Origin: Okeania sp. SIO3B5
GTDB taxonomy: Bacteria; Cyanobacteriota; Cyanobacteriia; Cyanobacteriales; Microcoleaceae
Reading direction: 5' to 3'
Assembly (NCBI RefSeq): GCF_010692555.1
Contig: NZ_JAAHHG010000036.1
Coordinates: forward strand, 1-45,471
Length of the DNA stretch: 45,471 nt
Position 1 is the stretch's first letter. Each line of letters opens with the position of its first letter. A model generated the notes under the pieces. It searched no databases. It worked only from the letters and a program-made list of their open reading frames with translations, and was not told the DNA's origin. Below, piece by piece: positions 18,801 to 27,781 of this stretch. The position numbers were made by a program, and so were the translations under genes.

Positions 18801-20592
18801 TAGCAAATTCTGACTCATAAACTTCTCTTAATTCTGCTTCATTTAATAGTGGTGATTCTATCTTTAATAACCGTGCATTTTCTGGGCTAATTTCTAATAA
18901 GTTACCCCGCTTACCTAGCAGCATATTTAGTGACATTACCATACCTTCCCGGAGAGGATCTATAGGAGGATTTGTCACTTGAGCAAATCTTTGCTTGAAA
19001 TAGTCATACAGCAAATGAGGGCGTAGAGAAAGCACTGCCAGAGGAATGTCATCTCCCATACAAAATGTTGGCTCTTTCCCTAGATTTGCCATATCAGAAA
19101 TTACCATTTCTAGGTCTTCTAAACTATAGCCAAAAGCTGTTTGTGACCTCAGCAAAGTTTGCGAATCAAACTTAGTATTAGTAACAAAAGGTTGCTTTGT
19201 TATCTGCTTTCTTTGTTGTAACCATTCTCCTAAAGGAAGCTGTTTACTAATACGTTTTTTAATCTCCCAATTTTTCAGAACTTCATTAGTAACTAAATCT
19301 ACAGCAATCATTTGTCCCGGTCCGAGGCGACCTTTTTCGACTATTTCTGCCTCCGGTATTTCTACAACTCCTGCCTCAGATGCCACAATTATTAGGTCGT
19401 TATTTGTAATGCAATAACGCGCTGGTCGCAAACCATTTCTGTCTAGAGCTGCTCCTACCTGTTTACCATCACTAAATACCAATAATGCTGGACCATCCCA
19501 AGCTTCCTGCAAACCACTGTAATATTCATAAAAATCAACAATTTCTGGATGTTCTACTAGATCCGGCTGATTCCTGTATGCTTCCGGCACCATGATCATT
19601 AATGTTTCCATCGGGGAACGCCCGGAACGTACAATTAATTCCATCACGTTGTCTAGATTTGCCGAATCACTACTGTCAGCATCTACAAAGGGTGTTAACT
19701 CATTTAATCGCGCTCCCCAAGTCGATGAACTTAGACTAGACTCCCGAGCTTTCATCCAGTTAATATTTCCCAACAGAGTGTTAATTTCTCCATTGTGACC
19801 AAGCAAACGCATAGGTTGAGCCAGAGGCCATCGAGGCATTGTATTTGTGCTGAAGCGTCGGTGGTAAACTGCAAAGGCGCTCTCGTAGGCAGGGTTTTGC
19901 AGGTCTGTGTAAAATTCTCCCAGAACAGCAGAGCGCACCATTCCTTTGTATACAATAGTGCGACTGGAGAAAGAACAAATATAAGTATCTATTCCCCAAA
20001 TAAAACCTTCTACTTCTAAAGCACAACCAATATTACGCCGTATTAAGTAGAGCGATCGATCTAAATCATCTCCTTGCAATGTTTCTGAAGTTACTATTAG
20101 TTGTTCGATCTGTGGTTGATTTGCCCGTGCTTGTGGTCCTAATACTTCTGGTCTGACTGGTACAACTCGCCAACAAACTATTTTTAAACCTTCTTTGGTA
20201 ATTATTTTTTCAATTATTTGGCGTGCTTGTGCTGCTTTCTCTTCTGTTTGAGGTAAAAATATCATTGCGACCCCACAGCGTTCGGGATCTAAATCTAATT
20301 CCAAATTTTCAGACAGTAATTTCCACGGAACTTGACTCATTAAACCAGCTCCATCTCCTGAGTCTTGGTCAGCACTACAACCACCACGATGTTCTAAGCA
20401 GGTTAGGCCAGGTAAAGCTTTCATAATAATTTCATGACTCTTTTTTCCTGATGGATGAGCAATGAAACCTACCCCACAAGCGTCTCGTTCTTCTACTAGC
20501 CATCTTTGGCCGTTATAAGTTTCTTTGTTTACTTTTAGATTTATGGGCGCAGAGATTTGTTTATGTTGGGAATCGTTACTGATTTGATTCAT
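15880..20592 (-). CDS. gltS: Ferredoxin-dependent glutamate synthase (Fd-GOGAT)
   Basis: This enzyme converts glutamine plus 2-oxoglutarate to two glutamates using reduced ferredoxin. It is the second half of the GS-GOGAT ammonium assimilation cycle. From the ATG at 20592 it has 1570 residues. The N-terminal class II glutaminase begins at Cys39 ([14 protein letters not shown]) after a short propeptide, a position typical of cyanobacterial enzymes. The central domain, FMN/2-oxoglutarate barrel and the 3Fe-4S motif ([12 protein letters not shown]) follow, and a GXGXG helix ends the protein. No NADPH small subunit is nearby, consistent with the ferredoxin type. An upstream in-frame GTG at 20637 would add 15 residues but lies inside a dispersed repeat (ATCAAGGGTGAAA), so I prefer the ATG. 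A palindromic repeat is inserted in frame at 18001-18037. A strong terminator follows. Confidence 0.96.
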   Translation of the reverse strand: MNQISNDSQHKQISAPINLKVNKETYNGQRWLVEERDACGVGFIAHPSGKKSHEIIMKALPGLTCLEHRGGCSADQDSGDGAGLMSQVPWKLLSENLELDLDPERCGVAMIFLPQTEEKAAQARQIIEKIITKEGLKIVCWRVVPVRPEVLGPQARANQPQIEQLIVTSETLQGDDLDRSLYLIRRNIGCALEVEGFIWGIDTYICSFSSRTIVYKGMVRSAVLGEFYTDLQNPAYESAFAVYHRRFSTNTMPRWPLAQPMRLLGHNGEINTLLGNINWMKARESSLSSSTWGARLNELTPFVDADSSDSANLDNVMELIVRSGRSPMETLMIMVPEAYRNQPDLVEHPEIVDFYEYYSGLQEAWDGPALLVFSDGKQVGAALDRNGLRPARYCITNNDLIIVASEAGVVEIPEAEIVEKGRLGPGQMIAVDLVTNEVLKNWEIKKRISKQLPLGEWLQQRKQITKQPFVTNTKFDSQTLLRSQTAFGYSLEDLEMVISDMANLGKEPTFCMGDDIPLAVLSLRPHLLYDYFKQRFAQVTNPPIDPLREGMVMSLNMLLGKRGNLLEISPENARLLKIESPLLNEAELREVYESEFATETLSTVFAIANGPEGLQIAVNNLCEQAATAVKNGQEIIILSDKMEGGISSELAYIPPLVAVGAVHHHLIKEQLRMKASLVVETAQCWSTHHFACLIGYGASAIHPYLALESVRSWWSSSTVQKQMERGKIAKITIEEAQKNYRKAIEAGLLKILSKMGISLLSSYQGAQIFEAIGIGGDLLELAFRGTTSRVGGLTVTELAQETIAFHSRAFPELNIKKLENYGFVQYRPTGEYHMNSPEMSKALHKAVATFNNSGSGSGTGILPVKNDNGKQQETSGYDHYEVYRKYLQGRPITALRDLLDFNSDRSPISVEEVEPTAEIMKRFCTGGMSLGSLSREAHETLAIAMNRINGKSNSGEGGEDSTRFKVLDDVNAEGLSTLFPHLKGLRNGDTASSAIKQVASGRFGVTPEYLMNAKQIEIKIAQGAKPGEGGQLPGKKVSAYIATLRRSKPGVSLISPPPHHDIYSIEDLAQLIFDLHQINPNAGVSVKLVAEIGIGTIAAGVAKANADVIQISGHDGGTGASPLSSIKHAGTPWELGLSEVHRVLMTNQLRDRVTLRVDGGLKTGWDVLMGALMGAEEFGFGSIAMIAEGCVMARICHLNTCPVGVATQQEKLRKKFTGVPENVVNFFWFIAEEVRTILAKLGYRSLSEVMGRADLLKVRENVQLTKTAALNLDCLLKLPDTRSDRGWLNHETVHSNGSVLDDVLLDDREIQGAICNQGTVTKTIKLVNTDRTVGARLAGAIADRYGNTGFEGQINLMFNGSAGQSFGAFNLPGMTLTLRGEANDYVGKGMHGGEIIIKPPAKTGYDPATNVIIGNTCLYGATGGILFANGQAGERFAVRNSMGKAVIEGAGDHACEYMTGGVIVCLGKTGRNVGAGMTGGIAYFLDEDGDFPARVNNEIVSIQRVCTPEGEAQLQDLISLHVDRTGSEKAKIILASWSEYLPKFYQVVPPSEAGTPQASVDAEEKVAVKV
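18001..18037. repeat. Palindromic repeat plus hexamer array captured in the gltS coding sequence
   Basis: CACAGGCA and TGCCTGTG form a perfect 8-bp inverted repeat around AGA (18001-18019), followed by three copies of CCACTG (18020-18037). Read on the coding strand this gives a Gly-Ser-rich run ending in GTGILPVKN. The peptide falls at a domain border of glutamate synthase where extra residues are likely tolerated. The string looks like a short interspersed cyanobacterial palindrome rather than native enzyme sequence. Confidence 0.75.
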
Positions 20593-20637
20593 TTTTAATT
20601 TACTCACATTATTGTAGACTTTTAGTGAGGGTTTCAC

Positions 20638-22413
20638 CCTTGATATAACTGTTCATCTCATCCTATTGCTACTTGCTTGGGATAAATACACTACAAAACA
20701 AGCCGCACAATTGAGTGAAAATTTAATATTGTTTGAAGGTTAATATAATACTTGGTATAGTATTTCGTGCTTTCCTCATTTTCTTTATTTTAAAGATATA
20801 ATATTTAACAAAAATAGCAAGCTATAATATTATTATCGGCTACGACAACCTACAAAACCGCTGTTTTTGCTATTTTATCAACTATCTTAATTATTACTTG
20901 AATATAATTTACGACACAAAAAATACTCTGAGTTACACCTAACTGATGTATGATGAAATACACAGTTCACGCTAATTTATTGTTTGTCGATCAAGTTAAA
21001 TTTATAGTGCGATCTTTCCCAATGATGTTTCAATCTAATATGAGTATGAGCTTTAATTTTGCTTTCATGCTTGTCGCTTATAGCTCATCATTTAGTGACA
21101 ATTGTTTTACTTATTATAGTCAAGTGTTTATTAGATCGAGTAGGCTTATATATTTTTTAACTTTTGCACTCTTAAATTATATTTATCTTTTAGATAACAA
21201 TATTTTTATTAACTTATGGACATACTTCTAAAACTAGGCCATACATAACTTTATAGTATTTTTGCCTTCTGCATACCCACAGCATAGTATAATCTTTCAG
21301 GAGCTAATTGCTTATGATACCATATTGTATAGTATACATCAATAGTATAAAGCTTGAAAATATCTATAAATTCTAGAAAGCTTAAAAAATCTGAAGAAAG
21401 CTAAAGAAAGCTAAAGCAAAATGAAGTAAAACTTGAGCAATCAGGACTGACACATAAACCCTACAAATGTTGTATAACTTCGTCTTTTGCGTAATATCAA
21501 ATTTGTTTAATTTTGTATAAAAAAATGTTCCAACCGATGCGCCATTGCCAAATCTTTCTCAATATTCCCCTCCTCGAAGAGGTTAGGGGTTGGTCTCCAT
21601 CTCACCACACTTCCCACATCATGAATCTAATTACACCAATGCTAGCGAATTTAATATAAGTCCTGATTATGAGAGCTATAGCCAGTAGACCTCTGACAAT
21701 CATTAATCTCAAAGTAATATTATATTTTGGTTTGCGGTTTGCCAAAAACTTAGTGGCCGGAGATGTCTACTATCAATAAATAGTTCTTGATTTTATCTTT
21801 ATCAAAATAATATGGGTCGCGCAACCCCGCCTTTTAAAACGTAATATTTTTGGAGAGTTGCTCAAATCCCCGTTACAAAAATAACTTCTGACTTCGTTGA
21901 CAGTGGCAGGTTTAATACCCCATCGTCAATGGGATGCTTAAAATTACTTGGGGTTTGTAGACACTGAGTGGCGTGTCTAAGACTATCCACAAAGAATTTC
22001 CCTTATGCCTTCTGCCTTCTGCCTTCTTCAAATAACTCTATAATATTAAGTCTTTTGGCCCTTGACAATAAACTTTAGTTATGACGAAACACCGTATCAG
22101 GGATCAGGGAATAGAGAAATGTCCGTGCCATATTTGTGTAGCGCTACAGATATATGAAGATTTGATAGAGATATTCAAAAAGCTTGAATAGGGGATGACA
22201 GTAATAGGGGTAATTTTGCTATGGTTGATATGGTATCTAATTTGACTCGACCCCCTAGAGTATTTGTCTTCAGTCTGAACCTCTAAAAATACTAGGTGAG
22301 AGAATTATTTGTGTACCAGATTTTAGAGATGTAGTTTCTCATAATCTCTGAGTTAATGAGATTAGACATAACCATAAGTATTTTATTTTATCTTTTTTGG
22401 AGATCTTAAAAAA
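20638..22413. other. 1.8-kb gene-poor, AT-rich gap
   Basis: I find no convincing gene. An open frame at 20950-21231 (93 codons) has no usable ribosome binding site and a composition that mirrors the AT-rich background. Visible elements are a copy of the dispersed CAAGGGTGAAA motif at 20633-20647 next to the glutamate synthase start, AAAGAAAGCT repeats near 21395-21415, a TGCCTTC heptamer array at 22006-22027, and a short palindrome (TGTAGCGCTACA) near 22136-22147. I looked for an NtcA box (GTA-N8-TAC) and a glnA-type riboswitch near the glutamate synthase start and did not see either. Confidence 0.6.
22006..22027. repeat. Heptamer tandem repeat (TGCCTTC x3)
   Basis: Three perfect copies of TGCCTTC plus one extra T. 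Confidence 0.85.
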
Positions 22414-22824
22414 ATGGTACAAGTTAAAGAGGTAGCCCAAACACCTAAATTATCTATACCTTCTTCCTTAAAAGGACTGCCTACCACCGAACGTCCTTGG
22501 GGATCTTTCACAGTTTTAGAAGATGGAGTTGGATACAAAATCAAGAGAATAGAGGTCAAACCGGGACATAGACTAAGTCTACAAATGCACTACCATCGTA
22601 GCGAGCATTGGATTGTTGTTTCAGGAACTGCTAAGGTTCTCTGTGGAGACAAAGAAGAAATTCTACAAAACAATCAATCTACCTATGTACCTCAATGTAC
22701 TTCTCATCGCTTAGAAAATCCAGGAGTTATTCCTTTAGTATTGATTGAAGTACAAAATGGAGAGTACCTTGGAGAGGATGATATTGTTCGTTTTCAAGAT
22801 GATTATGCCCGTACAAAGTCTTAA
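22414..22824 (+). CDS. Stand-alone type II mannose-6-phosphate isomerase-like cupin
   Basis: The protein has 136 residues. ERPWGSF, PGHRLSLQMHYHRSEHWIVV with the cupin metal-binding His/Glu residues, VPQCTSHRLENPG and GEYLGEDDIVRFQDDYAR match the isomerase half of ManC-type bifunctional enzymes, without the GDP-mannose pyrophosphorylase half. It would interconvert fructose-6-phosphate and mannose-6-phosphate, supplying GDP-mannose for glycans. The ATG is preceded by GGAGAT at 10-15 bases. Only 30 bases separate it from the IscA-like gene, so the two are probably co-transcribed, though their functions are not obviously linked. Confidence 0.88.
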   Translation: MVQVKEVAQTPKLSIPSSLKGLPTTERPWGSFTVLEDGVGYKIKRIEVKPGHRLSLQMHYHRSEHWIVVSGTAKVLCGDKEEILQNNQSTYVPQCTSHRLENPGVIPLVLIEVQNGEYLGEDDIVRFQDDYARTKS

Positions 22825-22854
22825 TTTTAACAGGTAAGCAAAAAAAATTTGTGA

Positions 22855-23178
22855 ATGATTAACTTGAGCGAAGCAGCAGTCCAAGAAATTACTCGTCTAA
22901 AGTCTAAGCATCAAAATCCAAATGCTTTATTTCGTTTGAAGCTTAAATCTGGTGGCTGCTGTAGTTTCTGTTACATAATGGAGTTTGACGAACAGTTAGC
23001 TAGTAATGATCGAGTTTATGACTGTGGGAAAGTTAAAGTCGTAGTTGACTCTGAACAACTAAACTATCTGAATGGATTAACCTTGGACTATTCTGAGGAC
23101 CTTATGGGTGGAGGTTTCCGATTTAACAACCCTAATGCTAAAGCTACCTGTGGTTGTGGAAGTTCCTTCTCTATTTGA
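22855..23178 (+). CDS. IscA/SufA/HesB-type iron-sulfur cluster carrier
   Basis: This 107-residue A-type carrier has the three signature cysteines at the canonical positions: Cys35 in the KSGGCC segment, then Cys99 and Cys101 in TCGCGSSFS. Extra cysteines at 36, 39 and 57 are visible. A-type carriers bind a [2Fe-2S] cluster or iron and pass it to apo-proteins. The protein is full length for the family. It follows the isomerase gene by 30 bases. A perfect-consensus promoter begins 3 bases after its stop codon, so the ribosomal genes downstream are not simply dependent on its transcription. Confidence 0.9.
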   Translation: MINLSEAAVQEITRLKSKHQNPNALFRLKLKSGGCCSFCYIMEFDEQLASNDRVYDCGKVKVVVDSEQLNYLNGLTLDYSEDLMGGGFRFNNPNAKATCGCGSSFSI

Positions 23179-23180
23179 TG

Positions 23181-23209
23181 TTGACAAAAGCGTATTACTA
23201 ACCTATAAT
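23181..23209 (+). promoter_or_regulatory. Perfect-consensus sigma-70 promoter
   Basis: TTGACA (23181-23186), a 17-base spacer and TATAAT (23204-23209) give a textbook match in both hexamers and in spacing. Transcription would start near 23216. The next coding start on this strand is rpsL at 23718, so the RNA would carry a leader of about 500 nt or be a separate small RNA. It sits immediately after the IscA-like stop codon. Confidence 0.7.
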
Positions 23210-23353
23210 CAAAGATTGTTTGTAAAGTTTTTTAGAATGACTAGGGATAAAGTAAAAAATTAATGTTTTGATAATTTCCCTAAACTTCCTGAAAAATAGG
23301 CCGTTGCACCAAAGGTTCCTATGGCGCAGCGGTAATTTATTCCTAATAGTTTA

Positions 23354-23572
23354 AGAGGTTGTCTGAGAAGTCTAATTTACTACATCACGCGCCCCCGCGC
23401 ATCCCCCGTTCAACAAAAAGCGCAGCATCCTCTGGCTTCCCCCGATCCTGCGGGGGACGGGAGGGGGATCAATAGAAGGGGACTTTTACCAGCTAATAGA
23501 TTCTTGTTCCCCACAGAATTGGGGGGCTAGGGGGGCAAAATTCAGTATTCAACAACTTTTCAAACATCCTCT
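23354..23572. mobile_element. MITE-like element with imperfect terminal inverted repeats
   Basis: AGAGGTTGTCTGAGAAGT at the left end matches the reverse complement of ACTTTTCAAACATCCTCT at the right end at 15 of 18 positions. The interior is unusually GC-rich for this window, with runs of C and G (CGCGCCCCCGCGC, GGGGGACGGGAGGGGG, TTGGGGGGCTAGGGGGGC), and encodes nothing. The length is about 219 bp. It lies in the leader region upstream of rpsL. Confidence 0.65.
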
Positions 23573-23636
23573 AAAGAATAGCTTCGTTATGAAGAGGCTG
23601 TTTGATCGAGTAGATATTTTTTAAAGATAAAAGTAA

Positions 23637-23665
23637 TTGACCAAGATATACTTCTTCTTTAAATT
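23637..23665 (+). promoter_or_regulatory. Candidate proximal rpsL promoter
   Basis: TTGACC (23637-23642), 17 bases, then TAAATT (23660-23665): five of six and four of six matches to consensus. It lies about 50 bases upstream of rpsL and just right of the MITE. It would give a short leader and could be the main promoter of the str genes. Confidence 0.4.
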
Positions 23666-23717
23666 GTATTGGGAACAAATTAAGAAGAATCAAAAGGAAA
23701 ACTGTTACTCATAACTC

Positions 23718-24092
23718 ATGCCAACAATCCAACAGCTAATTCATTCAGCTCGTCAAGAAACTCAGAAGAAAACTAAATCTCCAGCTCTTAAAAGTTGCCC
23801 TCAACGTCGTGGAGTATGCACGAGAGTATATACAACTACACCAAAAAAGCCTAACTCAGCTCTCCGTAAGGTAGCTAGGGTACGTCTAACTTCTGGCTTT
23901 GAAGTAACGGCCTATATCCCTGGTATTGGTCATAATCTGCAAGAACACTCTGTAGTTATGATTAGAGGTGGTAGGGTTAAAGACCTTCCTGGTGTGAGAT
24001 ATCACATTATTCGTGGCACACTAGATACCGCAGGAGTTAAAGATCGTAAACAAAGTCGTTCTAAGTATGGGGCCAAAAAGCCTAAAGCCTAA
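23718..24092 (+). CDS. rpsL: 30S ribosomal protein S12
   Basis: The 124-residue protein is full length. It has the MPTIQQLI start, [21 protein letters not shown] (the decoding-centre loop where streptomycin-resistance changes map; wild-type Lys residues are present) and [13 protein letters not shown] near the end. S12 sits at the 30S interface and controls decoding accuracy. It is the first gene of the str cluster, 121 bases before rpsG. The upstream 539-base gap carries two candidate promoters and a MITE. Confidence 0.98.
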   Translation: MPTIQQLIHSARQETQKKTKSPALKSCPQRRGVCTRVYTTTPKKPNSALRKVARVRLTSGFEVTAYIPGIGHNLQEHSVVMIRGGRVKDLPGVRYHIIRGTLDTAGVKDRKQSRSKYGAKKPKA

Positions 24093-24213
24093 GTTATTAG
24101 AATGCAAAATTCAAGAAAAAATTAGCTAAAATTTAGTATTTAATAAATATTGAATTTTGTACCTATCAGTCAAATTTAAATTATTAAAAGTTTAGTTTAT
24201 TGGTTGCGATAAT

Positions 24214-24684
24214 ATGTCTCGTCGTAGAGTTGTTCAAAGACGTCCTGTTCCTCCAGATGCACAGTACAATAGTCGATTAGTAAGTATGATGGTACGACGC
24301 ATAATGCGTCACGGTAAAAAATCTTTAGCATTTAATATCGTGTACGATGCGTTTAAAACTATTGAAGAAAGAACAAATTCAGATCCTCTAGAACTATTTG
24401 AAAAAGCAGTCCGGAATGTAACTCCTTTAGTAGAAGTTAAGGCCCGTCGTGTGGGTGGTGCAACATACCAAGTGCCGATGGAAGTCCGCTCAGATCGTGG
24501 AACTAGCCTGGCTCTGCGTTGGTTGGTCCAATATTCTAGAACTAGAGGCGGAAAAACAATGGCCCTAAAATTGGCCAATGAATTAATGGATGCAGCTAAC
24601 GAAACAGGTAATGCAGTTCGTAAGCGAGAAGAAACTCATAGAATGGCAGAAGCAAATAAGGCTTTTGCTCACTATCGTTATTAA
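24214..24684 (+). CDS. rpsG: 30S ribosomal protein S7
   Basis: The 156-residue protein is full length. It has the [10 protein letters not shown] start, the [11 protein letters not shown] block, [12 protein letters not shown] and the [20 protein letters not shown]-terminus. S7 nucleates assembly of the 30S head and contacts the E-site tRNA and mRNA. In many bacteria it represses its own operon by binding the rpsL-rpsG spacer. The spacer here is 121 bases and AT-rich, and I do not see a clear mimic of the 16S site. Confidence 0.98.
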   Translation: MSRRRVVQRRPVPPDAQYNSRLVSMMVRRIMRHGKKSLAFNIVYDAFKTIEERTNSDPLELFEKAVRNVTPLVEVKARRVGGATYQVPMEVRSDRGTSLALRWLVQYSRTRGGKTMALKLANELMDAANETGNAVRKREETHRMAEANKAFAHYRY

Positions 24685-24698
24685 AAAGCATTTCCTGG

Positions 24699-24862
24699 CG
24701 GAATGCTGCGCAAACAGCATTTCAGCTATCAGCTGTCAGCTTTGTGCATTTGTGGAGCATTCCGGAGGAAAGGGGATTTAAACCCCTCCTAAAATTAAAC
24801 GACTACCATTATCTATGCACTACCTTTTTAGGCTGATAGTTGATAGCTAATAGCTGACAGCT
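24699..24862. repeat. Nested palindromic repeat block between rpsG and fusA
   Basis: CGGAATGCT (24699-24707) pairs perfectly with AGCATTCCG (24756-24764). AGCTGTCAGCT (24731-24741) pairs perfectly with AGCTGACAGCT (24852-24862). AGGGG (24771-24775) pairs with CCCCT (24783-24787). Related strings (GGATGCTCCGCAAACAA) occur near 45183, so this is an interspersed palindromic repeat family. In RNA it could fold into a large structure between two ribosomal-operon genes. Confidence 0.6.
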
Positions 24863-24956
24863 AGTTGAAACGAATAAAGAACAACACCACTTGTACCCAA
24901 AATTATAGAATTTTAATTAAGCGTAAAAATCTGAAGCACAGATAAAGGAGGTAACT

Positions 24957-27032
24957 GTGGGACGTACTATGCTACTTGAGCAGGTGCGAAATATCGGGAT
25001 CGCAGCTCATATAGATGCGGGTAAGACAACAACAACAGAAAGAATCCTATTTTATTCCGGTATAGTACATAAAATGGGGGAAGTTCACGATGGGACCGCA
25101 GTTACCGACTGGATGGCTCAAGAGCGAGAACGTGGAATTACTATTACTGCGGCTGCTATTAGCACTAAGTGGTTAGACCATCAAATTAATATTATAGATA
25201 CTCCAGGACACGTAGACTTCACAATAGAAGTAGAACGTTCTATGAGGGTTCTGGATGGAATAATAGCTGTCTTTTGCTCAGTAGGTGGAGTACAACCTCA
25301 ATCAGAAACTGTCTGGCGCCAAGCTGATCGTTACGAAGTGCCTCGTATGGCCTTTGTTAATAAGATGGACAGGACAGGGGCTAACTTCTTTAAGGTATAT
25401 GAGCAAATTCGCGATCGCCTCCGAACTAATGCAGTTCCTATTCAAATTCCTATCGGTAGTGAAAATGAATTTAGGGGAATTGTAGATTTGGTGGGGATGA
25501 AGGCTTTTATCTATACCAATGACCTCGGAACAGATATTCAAAAAACGGAAATTCCAGCAGAAGTAGAAGAGTTAGCTCAAGAATATCGTCTTAAGTTAGT
25601 TGAGTCAGTAGCAGAAACAGATGATGCTCTGACAGAAAAGTACCTTGAAGGAGAGGAATTTACAGAAGAAGAACTTCGTAAAGCTCTACGTCAAGCCACT
25701 ATTAAAGGTACAGTTGTACCAATGTTATGTGGTTCAGCTTTCAAAAATAAGGGTGTTCAACTTCTACTTGATGCGGTAGTAGATTATTTGCCCGCTCCAA
25801 CAGAAGTCCCAGCAATTGAAGGAACATTGCCAAATGGCGATCTAGATACAAGACCTTCAGATGATGAAACACCTCTGGCAGCTCTGGCATTCAAAATTAT
25901 GTCAGATCCTTATGGTCGTCTCACCTTTTTACGGGTATATTCTGGAGTACTTTCTAAAGGTAGTTATATCCTCAATTCTACTAAAGATAAGAAAGAAAGA
26001 ATTTCTCGTCTAATTGTTCTAAAAGCTGATGAAAAAATAGATGTAGATGAACTGCGGGCAGGAGATTTAGGAGCAGTTGTAGGTATGAAACATACCTTGA
26101 CAGGTGATACTGTTTGTGATCAGGATAATCCAATTATCCTGGAGTCTCTTTATGTTCCTGAGCCAGTTATATCTGTAGCTGTGGAACCCAAAACTAAACA
26201 AGATATGGAGAAACTATCTCAGGCACTTCAGGCTCTTTCTGATGAAGATCCTACATTCCGAGTGAGTGTCGATCCAGAAACCAATCAAACTGTAATTGCT
26301 GGTATGGGCGAGCTTCACCTGGAAATTTTGGTAGACCGGATGTTGCGGGAATATAAGGTGGAAGCGAATGTGGGTCAACCACAGGTGGCTTACCGAGAGA
26401 CTATTCGCCAACAGGTTGAGGCCGAAGGTAAATTTATCCGTCAAAGTGGTGGTAAAGGTCAGTATGGCCATGTAGTCGTAGAGATTGAACCAGGAGAGCT
26501 AGGTAGTGGCTTTGAGTTTGTCTCTAAAATTGTTGGAGGGACAGTACCTAAAGAATTTATTAGTCCAGCAGAGCAAGGAATGAAAGAGGCTTGTGAAGCA
26601 GGTGTTTTGGCTGGTTATCCATTAATAGATGTTAAGGCTACTCTGGTAGACGGATCTTACCATGATGTGGATTCTTCAGAAATGGCTTTTAAAATTGCTG
26701 GATCTATGGCAATCAGGGAAGGTGTTACTAAGGCTTCACCTGTATTATTGGAGCCTATGATGAAAGTAGAGGTAGAAGTACCTGAAGATTTTATCGGTAA
26801 TATTATTGGAGACCTAAACTCTAGAAGAGGACAAATAGAGAATCAAGAGTTAGAATCAAGCGTGGCTAAAGTAACGGCAAAGGTTCCTTTGGCAGAAATG
26901 TTTGGTTATGCTACTGATATGAGGTCAAAAACTCAAGGTCGTGGTATGTTTTCGATGGAATTTAGTAATTACGAGGAAGTGCCTCGTAATGTGGCTGAGA
27001 CTATCATTGCTAAAAGCAGAGGATATGTTTAA
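24957..27032 (+). CDS. fusA: Elongation factor G
   Basis: This 691-residue translational GTPase drives tRNA-mRNA translocation and, with RRF, ribosome recycling. G motifs: AHIDAGKT (17-24), the switch [10 protein letters not shown] near residue 82 and NKMDRTGA near 136. The domain [11 protein letters not shown] loop and the C-terminal domain V are present. The start is GTG, supported by a near-perfect Shine-Dalgarno sequence (AAAGGAGG) seven bases before it and by the usual short N-terminus ([14 protein letters not shown]). The later ATG at 24969 is too far from that site. It lies 272 bases after rpsG and 749 before tuf, both large for a str operon. Confidence 0.98.
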   Translation: MGRTMLLEQVRNIGIAAHIDAGKTTTTERILFYSGIVHKMGEVHDGTAVTDWMAQERERGITITAAAISTKWLDHQINIIDTPGHVDFTIEVERSMRVLDGIIAVFCSVGGVQPQSETVWRQADRYEVPRMAFVNKMDRTGANFFKVYEQIRDRLRTNAVPIQIPIGSENEFRGIVDLVGMKAFIYTNDLGTDIQKTEIPAEVEELAQEYRLKLVESVAETDDALTEKYLEGEEFTEEELRKALRQATIKGTVVPMLCGSAFKNKGVQLLLDAVVDYLPAPTEVPAIEGTLPNGDLDTRPSDDETPLAALAFKIMSDPYGRLTFLRVYSGVLSKGSYILNSTKDKKERISRLIVLKADEKIDVDELRAGDLGAVVGMKHTLTGDTVCDQDNPIILESLYVPEPVISVAVEPKTKQDMEKLSQALQALSDEDPTFRVSVDPETNQTVIAGMGELHLEILVDRMLREYKVEANVGQPQVAYRETIRQQVEAEGKFIRQSGGKGQYGHVVVEIEPGELGSGFEFVSKIVGGTVPKEFISPAEQGMKEACEAGVLAGYPLIDVKATLVDGSYHDVDSSEMAFKIAGSMAIREGVTKASPVLLEPMMKVEVEVPEDFIGNIIGDLNSRRGQIENQELESSVAKVTAKVPLAEMFGYATDMRSKTQGRGMFSMEFSNYEEVPRNVAETIIAKSRGYV

Positions 27033-27389
27033 TAATCTGGAAAATTGTTTGTTTTTTAGGTTAAAATATTAGCTTTGGGTTTGATTATGTGAAAATAAAG
27101 CCACTGATAACTAGATAAAAACTTGCAATTTACTGTTGCTTGCTAGAGCTTAAAAACATAGACTATCCAAGACTTATATCTACAAAGTGTCTATGTTTTT
27201 ACGCCATTAATTTGTGTTATTATCACTTATGTCTGCTAAGACCAGAGGATTTTAGCAACGATTATGGAGTGTTTTACACTCAACTTTTCATAAGGATGAA
27301 AACCCCAGAGGGAATCCTAAACTCAATGTGCTTGAGCGGAACATTAACCTTCTTTGCCAGTAGACTTATGGACAGGTGAGCAGAAATTT

Positions 27390-27414
27390 CGCTCTTAGTC
27401 ACCGATGAAGAGCG
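27390..27414 (+). other. Perfect 7-bp hairpin in the fusA-tuf gap
   Basis: CGCTCTT (27390-27396) and AAGAGCG (27408-27414) form a perfect stem with an 11-base loop. No U-tract follows directly; five T residues occur about 20 bases later. It could be a weak terminator or an element of the tuf leader. Confidence 0.5.
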
Positions 27415-27590
27415 TGTCTAGGATTGTCTAGATTTTTAGAAGGTGAAAAAGTAGGCAATTGTCTAAAACAAAAGCTAAAAAAAATTAGGTAAAGGGATTA
27501 GGCAGAGTTTTAAAAATTTATCTATTATTATCAGTGCATCCGTTTCCTAATTTAACTAGCTGTGTGGTTTCAGTCGCGGGTGAGACTTAA

Positions 27591-27737
27591 ATGCTAGGAG
27601 CGAATCTAGCTTTGGCAGGCAGTTCGTCCCTGACAGCTTGTGGACTGAATAACGCTGATGCAGCCAGTGGAATAGGGAATAGAACAGATTATAAGCAAGA
27701 AAATCATAGATTTTTGCAGATAATCCTAAGTTTCTAA
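27591..27737 (+). CDS. Possible 48-residue lipoprotein-signal-like mini-ORF in the tuf leader
   Basis: ATG at 27591 opens a 48-codon frame whose N-terminus (LGANLALAGSSSLTACG) reads like a hydrophobic signal with a lipobox (LTAC). The first stretch is more GC-rich than its surroundings. The start lacks a clear ribosome binding site, there is no basic n-region, and the C-terminus is unremarkable. It could be a decayed remnant of a secreted protein, a leader peptide or chance. I do not recognise it. Confidence 0.2.
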   Translation: MLGANLALAGSSSLTACGLNNADAASGIGNRTDYKQENHRFLQIILSF

Positions 27738-27781
27738 GAACGGAAGCGGAATTAACAACGGAAAAAAGGAACGAGTAATTA

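Larger units (their letters stand above)
27033..27781. other. 749-bp structured gap between fusA and tuf
   Basis: No established gene is visible. Elements seen are a small hairpin GAGTG/CACTC with a TTTTA loop (27267-27281), a strong 7-bp hairpin at 27390-27414, a direct repeat TGTCTAG (27415-27421 and 27425-27431), and a 48-codon frame described separately. An open frame at 27140-27379 lacks coding character. The gap may hold the fusA terminator, the tuf promoter and a long tuf leader, but no consensus promoter stands out. Confidence 0.5.

Noticed and set aside
20593-20900. NtcA box or glnA riboswitch upstream of glutamate synthase
   Set aside because: No GTA-N8-TAC and no recognisable glutamine-aptamer core was found in the upstream region.
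20950-21231. 93-codon frame on the plus strand in the glutamate synthase-cupin gap
   Set aside because: It is Phe/Ser/Tyr-rich as expected for translated AT-rich DNA, has no ribosome binding site, and no family motif is visible.
22068-22100. Promoter at TTGACAATAAACTTTAG upstream of the cupin gene
   Set aside because: The TTGACA is perfect but no acceptable -10 lies 16-18 bases downstream.
24309-24578. Long frames antisense to rpsG, fusA and tuf
   Set aside because: They are shadows of strongly conserved genes in the opposite strand; the sense genes explain the sequence fully.
27140-27379. 79-codon frame after fusA
   Set aside because: Its composition is not coding-like, it uses a weak start, and it overlaps the hairpin-rich gap.
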